A DNA stretch of 64,000 nucleotides from Artemia franciscana (GCF_032884065.1 NC_088867.1:41657314-41721313), one strand, 5' to 3'. Shown: positions 12,770 through 25,800, numbered from the stretch's first letter. Numbers and translations are program-made. Notes: a model not told the origin generated them from the sequence alone.

Positions 12770-14115
12770 ACTGTAAGTAAAAACCGACTCGGATCAATAA
12801 TAACCGAAACCCTAAAAACAGAATTTGATATCGATTGATACGTCAAAAGAATCAGGTTCATTTCCAATTATATAAGATTCATCAAAATTGGTTTTACTCA
12901 TCAAAAGCTACGAGCCTGGAGATGTTGCCTGATTTTCGAAATAGGAGGAACCCACCTCCCCTAAAATTCAAGAAATCTTGATGAAAATCACACCATCAGA
13001 TGCAGCGTACCTGTGATTCCTACTGCGGAATTTTCAAGCTCCTATATACAAAAATGTTGAATTCGGCTTTTTTTGCTAGAAGAGGAATCATCTCAGGGAT
13101 GACGGTTTTATTTCTCAGGGAAGATCGTATTGGAATAGTGGTCCTAGAAGATCGGGGGAGGGCGCATTCGAAGGGAAAATAAAAGTGGGGAAAATAAAAG
13201 ATCTAGTGCCCTTTTTATGTGATGCAAATGGTTGGAGGGCAACTAGACCCTATGCCACGTCCATTTAATTTCCAAAGTTATCTGATCAAAATTTTGAGAT
13301 AGCCATTTTGTTCAGTATAGTTGAAAGATCAAATAACTATGATGTTAGGGGTAAAATGACCCCCAACAGTCCATGGGAAGAGGCTTGTAAGTTACGAAAT
13401 TTGCCCATTGTTTAAGTATAATGTTTGTTATCGGGAAGTATACAGACATTTTTTTTTGGGGGGGGGAGATTTTGTGCGTTGGGTGGATTTTCATTGGGAG
13501 AATCTTCGTTGAGGAGGAAAACTTTGGGGGGAGGGGAATTTTCCAGGGAAAATTTTAAACTGAGGGTGTTTGACAGAATTCCTGTACGAAATTATTTTTA
13601 GTCGCTTTACATTTTCTTTGCCAACTCAATTTTGCATTTGGAGATTTTCCGGAGGAAATATCCGGGGGCTATTTTCCACATGTTTTGATTTCAGGCTGAA
13701 TCGTCCGGATGAAATTTTACAGGGAGGGGAAATTTTCAGAGAGGGTGGAAGAGAACTTCACGGGGGGGGGGGGTAACGAACAGAAACTAAATAAAAAGCA
13801 GGTTTTTTAACTGAAAGTAAGGAGCAAAATTAAAACTCAAAACGAACAGAGGTTATTCTGTACATGAAGGATTATACCCTCCTCAGTAGCTTGCTCTTTA
13901 CGCTAAATTTTGACTGTCTGTCCCAATTTTTTAAAACGGCTACTGAAACACAGGGGTCGTTTAATTAGAATAGGAAGCTCTTTTAAAACAGGTAACAGCT
14001 TTAGCGTAAAGACCAAGGTATTGAGGAGGAAGCAACACTTCATGCACGGAATATTTGCTGATCGTTTTGAGTGTTAAAGTTGCTCCGTACTTTCAGTTAA
14101 AAATGAACTTGTTTT
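12770..14115 (+). repeat. Foldback repeat family, diverged copy R5
   Basis: Plus-oriented copy: decayed terminus (CAACAAACTGTAAGTAAAAA at about 12765), ATCAATAATAACCGAAACCC block, TTTTGAGATAGCCATTTTG block at 13290, TATACAGACATT at 13440, then one palindromic module with arms at about 13850-13905 and 13997-14060 and the CTTTCAGTTAAAAA tail. The stretch 13560-13770 is unusual filler not seen in the other copies. Confidence 0.7.
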
Positions 14116-15628
14116 TTATTCAATTTTAAAATGAGGTGAAACATAAGGTGAAAAATTTAAATTGTGATTTCAGTGAAATTTAAAAAATAAAAGGAAAAGG
14201 CAGACAAACAAATTAAAGGAAGATCAAACCTAAAAAGTGAAAAGTAATAGTACAACAAAAAATAAAGAAAAAAGCAACATAAATAGCATTAAATTTAGTT
14301 CTTATAATTATAACTACTGGGTAACACAAGATGGAGCTGGCTGTTGGATGGAGTTAGCTAGATGATATTTTCACTGAGAAGATCTTGAATTTTGTCTCTT
14401 TTCAGTTTCTCATACGTTTCGGCAGAAGTTCCAATTACAAGGCTCAAATCTCTTTAACTTATTTGATTTTACCCAGAGACAGCGGTTTTTTTTTCAAAAC
14501 CGTTTTGTTGTCATTGTTATACATTTTGACAGACTTAAAAAATAAATGGGTGATTTCCACCATGATGAGGAGCATATTAGACCATAAAAAATATAGAGAA
14601 GATCATCGGAAAGTCTTGAGGATTCAGAAGGACCGGGAAGGGGCTCACAGACTCCCCATACAAACGTGTCAGAAAAACGCTAATACTTTGTTCACAAGCA
14701 AGGTTTTTTTTTTTCGTAAAACAAACCTCTGCCTTATTGAAAACGCAACTCATGCAAGTGTTTCCTTCGCTAGGCATTTTCCCACTTTTAATACAACTGT
14801 AAAAATATGGTTTCGATGGGTTTTTCAAACCCAATTTTAAAATTTCATAACTTAGAAAAACAGTTCTTAAAATACGATATGAGTATAAAAGGTTCTAATA
14901 GATATCAAAACTAGAAAGACCTGTTCATCAAAGGTTGTCAAATGATATTTTTTTAGTAAAAATAAAATAATACATCTAATTCACAGAGGCAGTAATCATA
15001 TCATATAGAAGGTCAATCCTCACCTTTTGTCATCAGTCCTGGCTATGGACTCAGTTTTTTAAATCTCCACCAATGATTTCTGGTGTATTTAGAAAATAAG
15101 AAAATAAATCCTTGAGGCTTGTAAAATGCAAAATAGAATACAATAAAACACTCCTCAAGCGGTCTCTATCTTGATTTGTTAATCATGCGGTCTGAACACA
15201 GTCTATAATATATCCTCTTTTGGGTGTGTAGCTGTAACTTGAAAACCAACATTTAATAAAAACATTCATAAGGAATTCAAGTTAAGACTGACATCCTATA
15301 GAGAGTTTAACTTTGAGTCATATCTCAACCACAAAAGTTTGAATGTAAGGGCAGATTGAGGACAAAGGTTAATTGTTACTAATTGGCAGAAATTGAAATT
15401 TTGGTTTAAACTGCTATTCCCTTAATATTCTGATTGCAAAAATGATTATGCGTTATTAAGGCAATACGGCCAGGGGCGAGGGGCCTATAAACCCACACAG
15501 TATTAAAATGCAAAAAAGTATGCGGAAACAGGAGCTTAAAAGACAAAAAAAATGTTGAGCTTTGATTTTTTAAAAGAAAAAGAAAAATAGTATATTACGA
15601 AATGTTTCTTGGATAAAAGTGCCTCTTG
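14116..15628. other. Intron 2 of gene A, unannotated stretch
   Basis: The longest frame, 14385-14840 on the plus strand, starts at TTG and is not recognisable, and an opposing frame overlaps it. No splice context or domain. I regard it as non-coding. Confidence 0.5.
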
Positions 15629-15712
15629 AATAATACTAGCCAAATGGTTAGTGTACTAGACACGTGATCCTGTTTTCATAAGGGCAGGAGTTCGAGCACT
15701 GGTGTCGCTAAT
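15629..15712 (+). repeat. tRNA-derived SINE head or tRNA pseudogene
   Basis: A pol III-type internal promoter is visible: A box TAGCCAAATGG at 15637-15647 and B-box-like AGTTCGAGCAC at 15689-15699, 52 nt apart as in tRNA genes. The expected acceptor stem does not pair (the sequence 5' of the A box does not complement GGTGTCGCT after the B box), so this is not a working tRNA. It is most likely the tRNA-related head of a SINE. Confidence 0.5.
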
Positions 15713-16792
15713 TATTTGGTTCGAAAAGGGGGTAAGCGGTATGTTTCTGTAAGCTCAGGCAGAGTCTAGCCAGCTCAAAAAGGGTATACGAAAAAACGAA
15801 GGAAGCGCTGAATGTTTTGCCCTCCACCATGCATTGCACTCCCGGCAAAAGGTAGAGAATCAGGAGACCAGTACCTGCGCTGTGCGGATTATTGTCAACA
15901 TGTGAAAAAGTTTTTTTTTTCTTCAATGTTAGTATGTGGGCAAAATTTTGGGGACTTGGGAACAAAGACTTTTCATAAGGGATACAACTACTGGTTGTAG
16001 GAGCGGTGCTCCATTGAAACAGAACTTTTTGATGTAGGTCCCTTTTTAAAAAGCAAAAGAGATCTTCGCAAAGCAAACAGTCCTTTTCCGCTCTTAGATG
16101 CCACAAGATATCCTTTTTTGTCCAGACAGGACCGAGTTGGCATCGAAAAAATAATTGCGAGACATCCCATCTATTCAAGTGTCAAAACGGAACACTTGTA
16201 ATCTCAGAATTGTGTCATCTCTCAATGACTAAAAAGTCACATGCTGGGGATTTTGTCCTAAGCGTAAAACTGGAATTTCTTTGATAAATTAAATATTTTA
16301 AAGTATAATATTGGTTTCTGGACCCTTGGTAAAAACATTGTATGACCGTACTTATACAAAAGTAGCAAGAACAGGGAGTATTTAAGCACTCCCACCAAAC
16401 AATATGTTCAAAAGTTTCTCTTGGAATACTTGAATGTTCTTGGCCAATATTTAAATATTTATGAAAATAATAATTTTTTTAGACCAGTCAGTAGCGGTAC
16501 ACAAGGCAATAAGACCACACAAACCAATTATAGATCAGGACAATATAGCCCGTTGAAATCTTCATGTGATAAATTTCAGGTTTTTAAAAGGAAAATTTAG
16601 AGATATAGAGTTAAACTAAAACATAATACCCTATTTTAGCAACAACTCACGATGACTTCTTTAGTTTATTTGTCTAAGTTGGACATTTTATTCACGAGTT
16701 TTGTTGTTGGTATTTGTAAGACCTAATAAATGCACAAAAATTAATTTTTAAAGAACAAATTTTTCTGATAAAAGCAAAGAGCAAAGTTATAC
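15713..16792. other. Intron 2 of gene A, unannotated stretch
   Basis: Contains a 156-codon minus-strand frame (15708-16178) beginning against the tRNA-like head. Its composition is mixed, it matches no family I know, and it has no splice context. It may be SINE or LINE body. Nothing else seen. Confidence 0.4.
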
Positions 16793-17225
16793 CTTAAAAA
16801 GAAAAATTGCTTCTTTGCAGTTTAAATGATGTATTTTTGAAAAATCGTTTAAGATAAACCGGCTTGTGATATTTCTCCATATATATAGAACTCTGAAAAG
16901 CTAGCGCTTTACTAAAACCCATGAAACCAACGCAACACAGCAGGATTAGAAGCAGAAAAATCGTTAAGTGGCCTGCTGAAAATAAAAGAATAATTCGCAA
17001 AGCTCTCAGCATTCCTTTGCCGGTCATGAAATCAATCAATTCTAAAAAACTATTAACCCTCAAAATACTAGAGAGTTTTCAGCAAAGTGCTAGCTTTCCT
17101 GGGTTCTATAAATATTGGAAAATTCCAAGAGCCAGTTTATTTGAAACGGTTTCTGAAAAATACACCATATAAACTGCAAAGCAGTAATTTCTATTCGTTT
17201 TAAGTTTCAACTTTACTTTTTACTT
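16793..17225. repeat. Imperfect long inverted repeat (foldback/MITE-like)
   Basis: Left arm about 16808-16920 and right arm about 17070-17187 are imperfect reverse complements; both outer ends read CTTTGCAGTTTA / TAAACTGCAAAG. A fragment of the foldback-family tail (TTCTATTCGTTTTAAGTTTC) follows at 17190. No transposase frame. Confidence 0.6.
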
Positions 17226-17699
17226 TCGTCAGTAAAAATTTGCTTTAAAAAAGAAAATATTTATAGATTCTATCCGGAAAAAATAGTGTTAAGTGGATAA
17301 ATCAGACAAAGGATACTAGGATGCACTATTTATGTCCCGAAATGAGAAATCTAGTATCCCAGGTATAGATCCAAAGGAACACCAGCCTGCTTACTGAAAA
17401 CTCAATGTGAGTGAGCTCCGGTTTAAATAAGATATAATTAATTAGTAAATTATATCCTATCATATTTTGTGGGTAGAGAGTGTAAGGTGGATAAGAGCCT
17501 CCCTCTTTAACTTGTAATTTTAGTTATTATGTTTTAATCGCACTCGACTTGCATGATTTAATAAAACATAAGTAGTTTTTCCAGATACAAATAGCGATAT
17601 TTAGACTTAAGACAAATGAATATTACCCAACATATGACGAAAAAGGAAATGAGCCCCTCGCCTGAGGTAACTCTCCGTCCTATAGGCTAAGGTTTGAAT
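17226..17699. other. Intron 2 of gene A, short unannotated stretch
   Basis: AT-rich DNA between two repeats. Nothing recognised. Confidence 0.5.
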
Positions 17700-19405
17700 A
17701 GTGCTTTACATCAAACAGTTCGTGGTAACGAACTGTAGTAAGGAGCGACCCGGCTCAATAGTAACCAAAACTCTAAAAAAAATTGAATTTTGATACCAAT
17801 ATCTACATCAAAAGAATAGCATTTTAACGATGATTTTAAACATACAAGTTTCATCAAGTTTAGTCTTACCCATCAAAATTTACGAGCCTGAGAAAGTTTA
17901 CCTTATTCTAGAAAATAGGGAGAAACACCCCTTAAAGGTCATACAATCTTAACGAAAATCATACCATCAGATTTAGCGTATCAGAGAACCCTATTGTAGA
18001 AGTTTCAAGCTCCTATCTACAAAAATGTGGAATTTTGTATTTTTTGCCAGAAGGCAGATCACGGATGCGTGTTTATTTGTTTTTGTTTTTTTTTCCCAGG
18101 AGTGATCGTATCGACCCAGTGGTCCTAGAATATTGCAAGAGGGCTCATTCTAACGGAAATGAAAAGTTCTAGTGCCCTTTCTAAGTCACCAAAAAAATTG
18201 GAGGGCACCTAGGCCCCCTCCCACACTATTTATTTTCCCAAAGTCAACGGATCAAAATTCTGAGATAGCCATTTTTTTCAGCGTAGTCGAAAAATCTTAT
18301 ATGTCTTTGGCGACGAATTACTCCCCCACAGTCCCCGTGGGAGGGGCTACAAGTTACAAACTTTGACCAGTGCATACATATAGTAATGGGTATTGGGAAG
18401 TGTACAGACGTTTTCAAGGGGATTTTTTGGGTGGGGGAGGGGTTGAGAAGAGGGGGATATGCTGGGGGAAATTTTTATCGAGGAATTCGTCATGGGGGAA
18501 GAAAATTTCCATGAAGGGAGCGCAGGATTTTCTATCATTATATAAAAAAAACAATGAAAAAATAAATATGAAAAAAACATTTTCAACTGGAAATAAGTAG
18601 CTGCATTAAAACGAACAGAAATTATTATGCTTATGAGGGGCTCGCCTCCTCCTAATACCTCGCTCTTTACGCTAAAGTATTTTTAGTAATTTCAACTATT
18701 TATTCTTCGGCTTTTGTAATTCAGGGGTCATTTTTAATGAGCTGGGACACAATTTAAGCTTTAGTGTAAAGAGCGAGGTACTGACGAGGGGGTGAACCCC
18801 CTCATGTATGTAATAAAAACATGAGAATACAAAAGTTCGTTGCGTAAGCTAATTTATAAGTTACGTATATCTTTTACTAATAAAAACATTCGTAAAAAAT
18901 TAAAAGTTCTAGTTGCCTTTTTAAGTAACCAAAAAATCGGAGGGCAACTAGGCTCCCCCCCCCCCTCCCGCCCCTTTTTTTTAAAATCGTTCGATCAAAA
19001 CTATGAGAAAGCTATTTAGCCAAAAAAATAAATATGCAAATTTCGTTTTAGTTAATCCTCTGCAGAGCTAAAATCAAAACATGCATTGATTCAAAAACGT
19101 TCAGAAATTAAATAAAAAAAAAACAAGTTTTTTTTTTAACTGAAAGTAAGGAGCGACATTAAAACTTAAAATGAACAGAAATTACTTCGAATATGAAAGA
19201 GGCTACTTCCTCATCAACGCCCCGCTCTTTACGCTAAAGTTTTTTACTGTTTTAAAAAGTAGAGTTAAGAGAAAGAGTCAAACTTTAGTGTAAAGAGCGG
19301 GGCGTTGATGAGGAAGCACACCCTTTCATATACGAAGTAATTTCTGTTCGTTTTAAGTTTTAATGTCGCTCCTTACTTTCAGTTAAAAAAACTTGTTTTT
19401 TTTTA
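17700..19405 (+). repeat. Foldback repeat family, best-preserved copy R6
   Basis: The clearest copy, about 1.7 kb. It opens with a small palindrome (CAGTTCGTGGTAACGAACTG, 17726-17745) followed by TAGTAAGGAGCGACCCGGCT, runs through the blocks shared with R1, R3 and R7, then holds two palindromic modules. Module 1 has arms 18619-18677 and 18759-18816. Module 2 has arms about 19125-19250 and 19275-19402. Both are centred on TTTACGCTAAAG and inverted GTAAAGAGCG. The element ends in TTTCAGTTAAAAAAACTTG. No protein is encoded; proliferation would need help from another element. Confidence 0.85.
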
Positions 19406-21014
19406 TTTAATAATATTAAGAATTCAAAATATAGCCAGATAGAAATTACAAGCTTTTAATTGCTGAATACCTTTGAAATATCTGAAGTAATAATTCTATT
19501 TATTATAACAAATAAAAATAAAAGACCACTTTCATTCTTGGAGCATTGTGATAAAAATTTCCATTTTTATCCTGTTGCTATTGTCAACAATTCATACTTG
19601 AAGCATTGACATGAAAAAAATTAATAATCATCCTTTAGCTTCAAAAACAATGAGTTCCGGGGAAATATATATTTCGTTTTAATTTATAAATATATTTCAG
19701 GAAATTATATTACTTAGAACTATAATTATATTACATTATAAAATTAATATACATTATAATATATAAAGTATATTATAAAATTATATTATACTATATGTTA
19801 TAAAATTAATATACTATAAATAAATTTTTTTTTTAGAAATATATTAAGGAATACCAGGAAGTAAATTTCCCTCTCTATATTCATGTGAAGCACTGTTTAA
19901 GAAAAGTTCGGAAGCTATGGTATAACTAACGTTTCTTAAAGGTCCCTTCCCACAAAAGATCTACCAACATTCCTCGTAAAAGTTGATCCACCACTGTGAA
20001 ATGCCGCATATACAGTCAATCAGTAACCGTTTTTTTCCTTGTTTAGTATGGACCACACAGTTATTCAGGAAGATATTTGCCACTCTACGGCGGTATGACC
20101 TCTATTAGCTTTTTGATAGTTACGAAATATGGGTTATCACAAAATTTTCCGTCTCAGTGCTAGAACTCAACGTTTTCAAACGAGCCCTCCTCAACTCGTC
20201 TATGATTACTGGTTGTACGCAATCACCCAGATGGACAAAAAAAAGGAAAAAGGTAAAATAAAGAGAAACATTCAAAACCATCGTTAGGAATCATATTAGG
20301 AATAAAGCGAAAATTTTATTGTTGTAGATGTATTTCACATATTCGCAGTAGGTTTCTCAGACAGTCATCAAACTTTTCATAAAAATTATCACATTTTGTT
20401 TCAGAAATTTTCTTAGAAAACAATTGAGTCAAATTTTTTTTAAATTAAAAAGTTACGGGTAATACTGCCTGGACTTAAAACCAAGAAATAAGAAACATTG
20501 TTAAACGTAGCCTACAATGAACTATAATTAGCTTTATCAATGGGTGTCACCTGCAATAAATGGAATTAAAATCCTGGTTTCTACGGAATTACAAAAGTTA
20601 ATGCTCAGGAGAGGGATGCAAAATTTATTTTTTTATTATTTCGGGGAGGGGCAAATCCGTTTTTCTTCAATTTCTTCCAGCAAATATACCCAAAACGGAT
20701 TCTTTCATGAAACAACCCCGACAATATTTTCGGATTCCAAGGAAAGAGGGAGGGGGGGGGGGAACATAGAGAGGTATAGACATCCTGATATCTAGCTCCC
20801 CCCGTAACCCAAATAATACTATTGATGACAGTTAAGTCCTGGGAAAATTTTCTTTAGGAACAAAAGAGAGAACTAGACGAAGAAAGACACAATTTTTTGA
20901 AAGCAAGTTTAAATAAAAATATTAAAGAATGGGGCAAATGCAGCCACTATTGAATGATGGAAAAAGGAAAGGGGGAAAAAGAAATGAGGGAAAAAGAAAA
21001 GAAGGAAAGCGAAC
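19406..21014. other. Intron 2 of gene A, proximal part
   Basis: Includes AT-only low-complexity DNA at about 19675-19830. The rest holds no gene, RNA or element that I can recognise. Confidence 0.5.
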
Positions 21015-21911
21015 CTTGTACAGATCCGGAGAGGAGTCTCGCTTCTTCATCTTTTGAGTAATCGAAGTACTTAAGAAGCCTCACTCCATTTTCTTCAATT
21101 GTTCCGCAATTGATCGTGACAACACTTTCAGTTCTTTTGACATGTGGCATGTCATTCGAATTTCTCGCAGGTTTTGGAGGGGGAGGAAGGCTATAAAACC
21201 TCTTCTTATCGTAGAGCTGGCAACTTTTCAAATATTCTTGCACGCTTCTTTGGGCTTCACAACTAATGCACTCACATTTCTTCCCTATTGACGGAATTTG
21301 AACTGAAAGCTCTTCAACAAGTTTATTCTCTTCATGGGCGTTATCGAAGTATTCAGTTACATTTTCATGACTGTGCCTTTCAATTAGCTTTGGCCGAGGT
21401 ATTTGGTATCCATTTAAGTCAGTCAAAATATCACTGTACATTTTTAATTCAAACAAGTCACCAAGTGAGTGAGATAATGGAGGAGGTGGAGGCGGCTCAA
21501 ACATTGGTGGACGGCTATATTTAAAACTGAAACTTTTTTCCTCTTTCATATCAGTTAGATTAGTGGTTGATTCTGTAATAGTTGCATCACTTGATTCACC
21601 TTGTTCGATATCATTCAGAGTTTTATCAAGCTGATAGACAGCTTCAGCTGATTCACTTTTTTTAATTGCTTTCTGATTTGGAGAAAAAGACCGACTTGGT
21701 GATGGGCTCGAATCACTAGCAGTTGACTCTGACCCAGTAATTCCTGAGTCAACAGAATAGTCATTGGAAGATGTTTTTCGAATAGACTTTCTTTCGCATG
21801 ATTCTGGACTCGACTGACCAAATGTTCCAGTAGGTGAACTTGTCTCTAACATTGTCTCACAGAACCCTATAAAAGATGCACGAACAGATGTTGACGTGAA
21901 GCTGCTCAATC
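21015..21911 (-). CDS. Gene A exon 2 (proline-rich N-terminal region of HSPA12-like protein)
   Basis: Minus-strand exon of 897 nt. Acceptor TTCTCTTTTTTTAG at 21912 is strong; the donor AAG|GTTCGC at 21014/21015 is acceptable but not consensus. Frame: GA completes a Gly codon from exon 1, then 298 codons starting LSSFTSTSVRASF, then one G that makes Val with the TC of exon 3. Visible features: Ser-rich first 90 residues, a proline run followed by SHSLGDLF around residues 140-155, a CECISCEAQ cysteine cluster near residue 210, and PPPPKPAR near residue 245, which fits a class II SH3-binding core. No globular domain recognised. Assignment to the HSPA12 gene rests on strand, order and matching phase, not on similarity. 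The frame has no ATG at its 5' end, consistent with an internal exon. Confidence 0.75.
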
Positions 21912-22529
21912 CTAAAAAAAGAGAATGTAATCAGCACTTCTTTAATACTTTTTTTCGAAATACAATATTTATACGCAGAACTAAAGAAAACATTGACGGA
22001 AGTGGAACAGAAGGACGAGTAACTAATACAAGAAACTGTTGAACTTTAATAATAATTATTTTTCACCCACTAACATGACCGTAAAGTGGAGTAACAAAAA
22101 CAACAAAAAACACATTAAAATTAAACTTTCAAAGTGAAGTTTTCAACAATGGATAAATAGTCTATATTATAAATAGTGAAAGTTTTTTGGTGCATATCCT
22201 TCGATCCATAACAAGAAGTTTCCATAAATTACAAAAACCTGCCGTAAGGATAAACTAAGCTTTTTGAAATAAATGTAAACCAAAATGAGGGCCCGGGCTC
22301 TGAATTTTTATATGAATCACCTATATCCACTTTTACCCCTTTTATACTTTCTTCTTGCCTACTTGTACGGCTAATAACATTCTATAAAATAGACTAAGTC
22401 CTAACTTGCAAAATCAAAGAATTGAAATCATATTTTTGTCAAAATCCAGCTCAGATTCTGGGAAGTATAGGGTCAAAACCCACAGAAGGCAAACGCTAAA
22501 AGAAGCAAACTATAAGGCTCAACTAAATT
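21912..22529. other. Intron 1 of gene A, short unannotated stretch
   Basis: AT-rich intron DNA next to the exon 2 acceptor. Nothing recognised. Confidence 0.5.
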
Positions 22530-24450
22530 ATTCAAACAGTTCGTGGTAATGAACTTTAGTAAGGAGTGACCCGGCTCAATAGTAACCAAAACTCTAAAAA
22601 ACGGAATTTGATACCAATAATTACATGAAAAGAATCCTATTTTTATGTTGATTTAACCACATAAGTTTCATCAAGTTTAGTCTTACCCATCAAAAGTTAA
22701 AAGCCTGAGAAAATTCTCCCTATTTTAGAAAATAGAGAGAAACACCCCATAAGAGCCATAGAATCATAACGAAAATCATACCATTAGATTTAGTGTATCA
22801 GAGAACACTGCTGTAATGATTTCAAGCTTCTATCTACAAAAATGTAGAATTTTGTATTTTTTGCCAGAAGACAAATCACGGGTGCGTGTTTGTTTGTTTT
22901 TGTTTTGTTTTTTTTTCCCAGGGGTCATCGTATCGACCAAGTGGTCCCAGAATGTCGCAAGAGGGCTCATTCTAACGGAAATTAAAAGTTCTAGTACCCT
23001 TTTTAAGTGAACAAGAAAATCGGAGGGTATCTAGGCCCCCTCCCTATAAAATGTAGCGTTTACACTACACTACAAAAATGTAGAATTTTGTATTTTTGCC
23101 AGAAGACAGATCCCGACTGCATGTTTATTCTTTTTTTTTGTTGTTTTTTTTTTTTCCCAGGGGTGATCGTATCAACCCAATGGTCCTAGAATGTCGCGAT
23201 AGGGCTAATTCTTACGGAATTTAAAGTTGTAGTGCCATTTTTAAGTGACAAAACATTGGAGGGCACCTATGCATCCTCCCCCGCTACTTTTTTCGCAAAG
23301 TCACTGGATCAAAATTTTTAGATAGTCAATTTCAGCATAGTCGAAAAACCTTAGAACTATGTCTTTGGCGACAACTTAATCCCCCACAGTCCCGGGGGGA
23401 GGGGCTGCAAGTTACAAACTTTGACTTTTGTTAACATATAGTAATAGTTATTGAGAAGTGTACAGACGTTTTCCGGGGGACTTTTCACGTTGGGGGGGGG
23501 GTGGTTTGGGGGAGGGGGCTACATAAGGGGGGATCTTTCCATTGAAGAATTTATGATGGGGGAAGAGAATTTCCATGAAGGGGCTTAAGATTTTCTAGCA
23601 TTACTTAAAAAAAAAACAATGAGAAAATAAATAAATAAAAAGCTTTTACAACTGGAAGGAAGGAGCTGCATTAAAACTTAAACCGAACAGAAATTATTAC
23701 GTAAGTAAAGGAGTTCGTCTCCTCCTCAATACCTCGCTCTTTACGCTAATGTATTTTTAGTAATTTCAACTATCTTTTCTACGGTCTTTGCGATCCAAGG
23801 GTCATTCTTAAAGAATTGGGACGAAATATTGAAGAGGGGGCGAACCCGCTGATATACGCAATAAGAAAAAATACAAATATAGTAGTTCGTTACGTAAGTC
23901 AATTCATAAGCTACGTATATTTATAACCAATAAAAACATTCGTGAAAAATGAAAGGTTCTAGTTGCCTTTTTAAGTAAACAAAAATCGGAGGTCAGCTAG
24001 GCCTCCTCACCACCCCTTGTTTTTTTTTTTTATCAAAATTGTCCAATCAAAACTATGAGAAAGCCATTTAGCCAAAAAAAAATAATATGGAAATTTCGTT
24101 TTAACTATTTATATGCCGTAAGCCAAAATCAAAACATGCATTAATTCAAAAACGTTCAAAACTTGAATAAAAAAAATAAGTTTTTCAACTGAAAGTAAGG
24201 AGCGACATAAAAATTTAAAACGAACAGAAATGATTCCGTATATGAAAGAGATTGTCCCCTCCTCAACGCCCCACTCTTTATTCTAAAGTTTTTTATTGTT
24301 TTATAAAGCAGAATTAAGAAAAAGAGTCAAACTTTAGCGTAAAGAGCGGGTTGTTGAGGAGGGAACAACCCCTTTCATATAAGAAATAATGTCTCCTCAT
24401 TTGAAGTTTTAATGTTGCTCCTTTCTTTCAGTTGAAAATACTTTTTTATT
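22530..24450 (+). repeat. Foldback repeat family, copy R7 with internal duplication
   Basis: Plus-oriented, about 1.9 kb, same block order as R6: terminus CAGTTCGTGGTAATGAACTT at 22538, module 1 near 23690-23850, module 2 near 24180-24430, tail TTTCAGTTGAAAATAC. It is longer because the TGTAGAATTTTGTATTTTT to CCTAGAATGTCGC block occurs twice (about 22840-22990 and 23075-23215). Confidence 0.8.
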
Positions 24451-25579
24451 TATTCTATTCAGCATCCAGTCATGTCTCTTCGAATGGTTTTTCCGCAGTA
24501 ATTCAGCTGCAGCCTGGTAAAGAACGAACCCAAATTCATGGTAACTAAAATTTTTAAAATGCGTTTAAAAATTTGTCTATCACAAAAAAATTGCCGTTTG
24601 TAGTTGATTCAGGAGTGATAACTATTCATTCTATTAATCTAAATGGTAAACAGCTGTTTTGAAAACGAATTCAGATGAATTTTGAAAAATAGCCTGAAAA
24701 TCCCCAAAAATGTGATTTGATCGAAACCAAAAGCATACCATTGGAATTGCCTTTGTCAAAAAGGCCGTAGAAAAAACTCACAGGTCACCTTTCTTAACTC
24801 CTAACAGGGTTAGGAAACATCATAGCGAGTTGGTAAAGGGCTCATTTGAAAAGAAATAGCTATACCTGGCGGGATTTTTTTTACGAATATTAAATACATA
24901 ATATTACAATAACGTGCAATTTTGTACAGAAACTGCATCTTCATATACAACATGATGATGTAACCCACGTATCTTTTGTCAAGATTGTATCCAAAGATGC
25001 AGTTTTTTTGTCAAAAGTGTGATTTTACATTAGATATCATGTTTTTTTAATTATAAAATTTACAAACCCCTTGGGAAGAGGCAATGATACAAATTAGGAA
25101 ATGTTTTTTCGTGTGGCAGTTAAGGCTAGATGCATTCGTAAAACGTCCCATTTACCAAGCTCAATAAGTAAGAGAAAATTGAAGAAAGTAAGAGAAAAGT
25201 AAGAGAAAAGAGAAAAATCAGTAAGAGAAAAATTGATTTTCCAGATCGGCAGTTTCCTCCATTTTCAAAATAAAACGGCGGTAAAAAAAAATAATAAAGG
25301 GTTTTTCTCAATGATGGAGATCCAAATATGCATGTTAGTTTCATATATCAAATATCCTGAGTAATGGAACACAGTCAATAAAATATCCCAAGGAGTCTCA
25401 AATACCCTGAGTAATAGAACACAGTCAATAACATAATTTTTAAGACACTTTCAGTAGGACGACCGAGTTTAAAAGTACTTTTTTTTTTAATTATAAAAGT
25501 AAGCAGCTAGAGAGTTATAACCAGAAATTTTGAACCCTTAAAACAAAAATACTGATAATCTTCTTAATACTAAATCTGT

Positions 25580-25800
25580 ATCTATATAATTATAAATTAT
25601 AATTATAATTAATATAATTATATAATTATATATAATTATATAATTATATATAATATATAATTATATAATTATAATATAATTATATAAATTATTATATAAT
25701 TATATAAATTATATAATTATAATTATATATAATTATATAATTAATATTGTATATGATTATAAATATAAATATATTATATATAAATCTATCTGTATCTATG
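25580..25800. repeat. AT-only low-complexity tract
   Basis: About 200 bp made of irregular TATAATTA-type repeats. Confidence 0.85.

Noticed and set aside
14385-14840. 151-codon plus-strand gene
   Set aside because: Starts at TTG, no domain or splice context, overlapped by an opposing 85-codon frame; no recognisable similarity.
15708-16178. 156-codon minus-strand gene
   Set aside because: No splice context, no family; begins inside a tRNA-like repeat head, so more likely repeat body.
21908-21910. Translation start at the beginning of exon 2
   Set aside because: The codon is TTG directly after a strong acceptor, and phase matches exon 1, so it is an internal exon.
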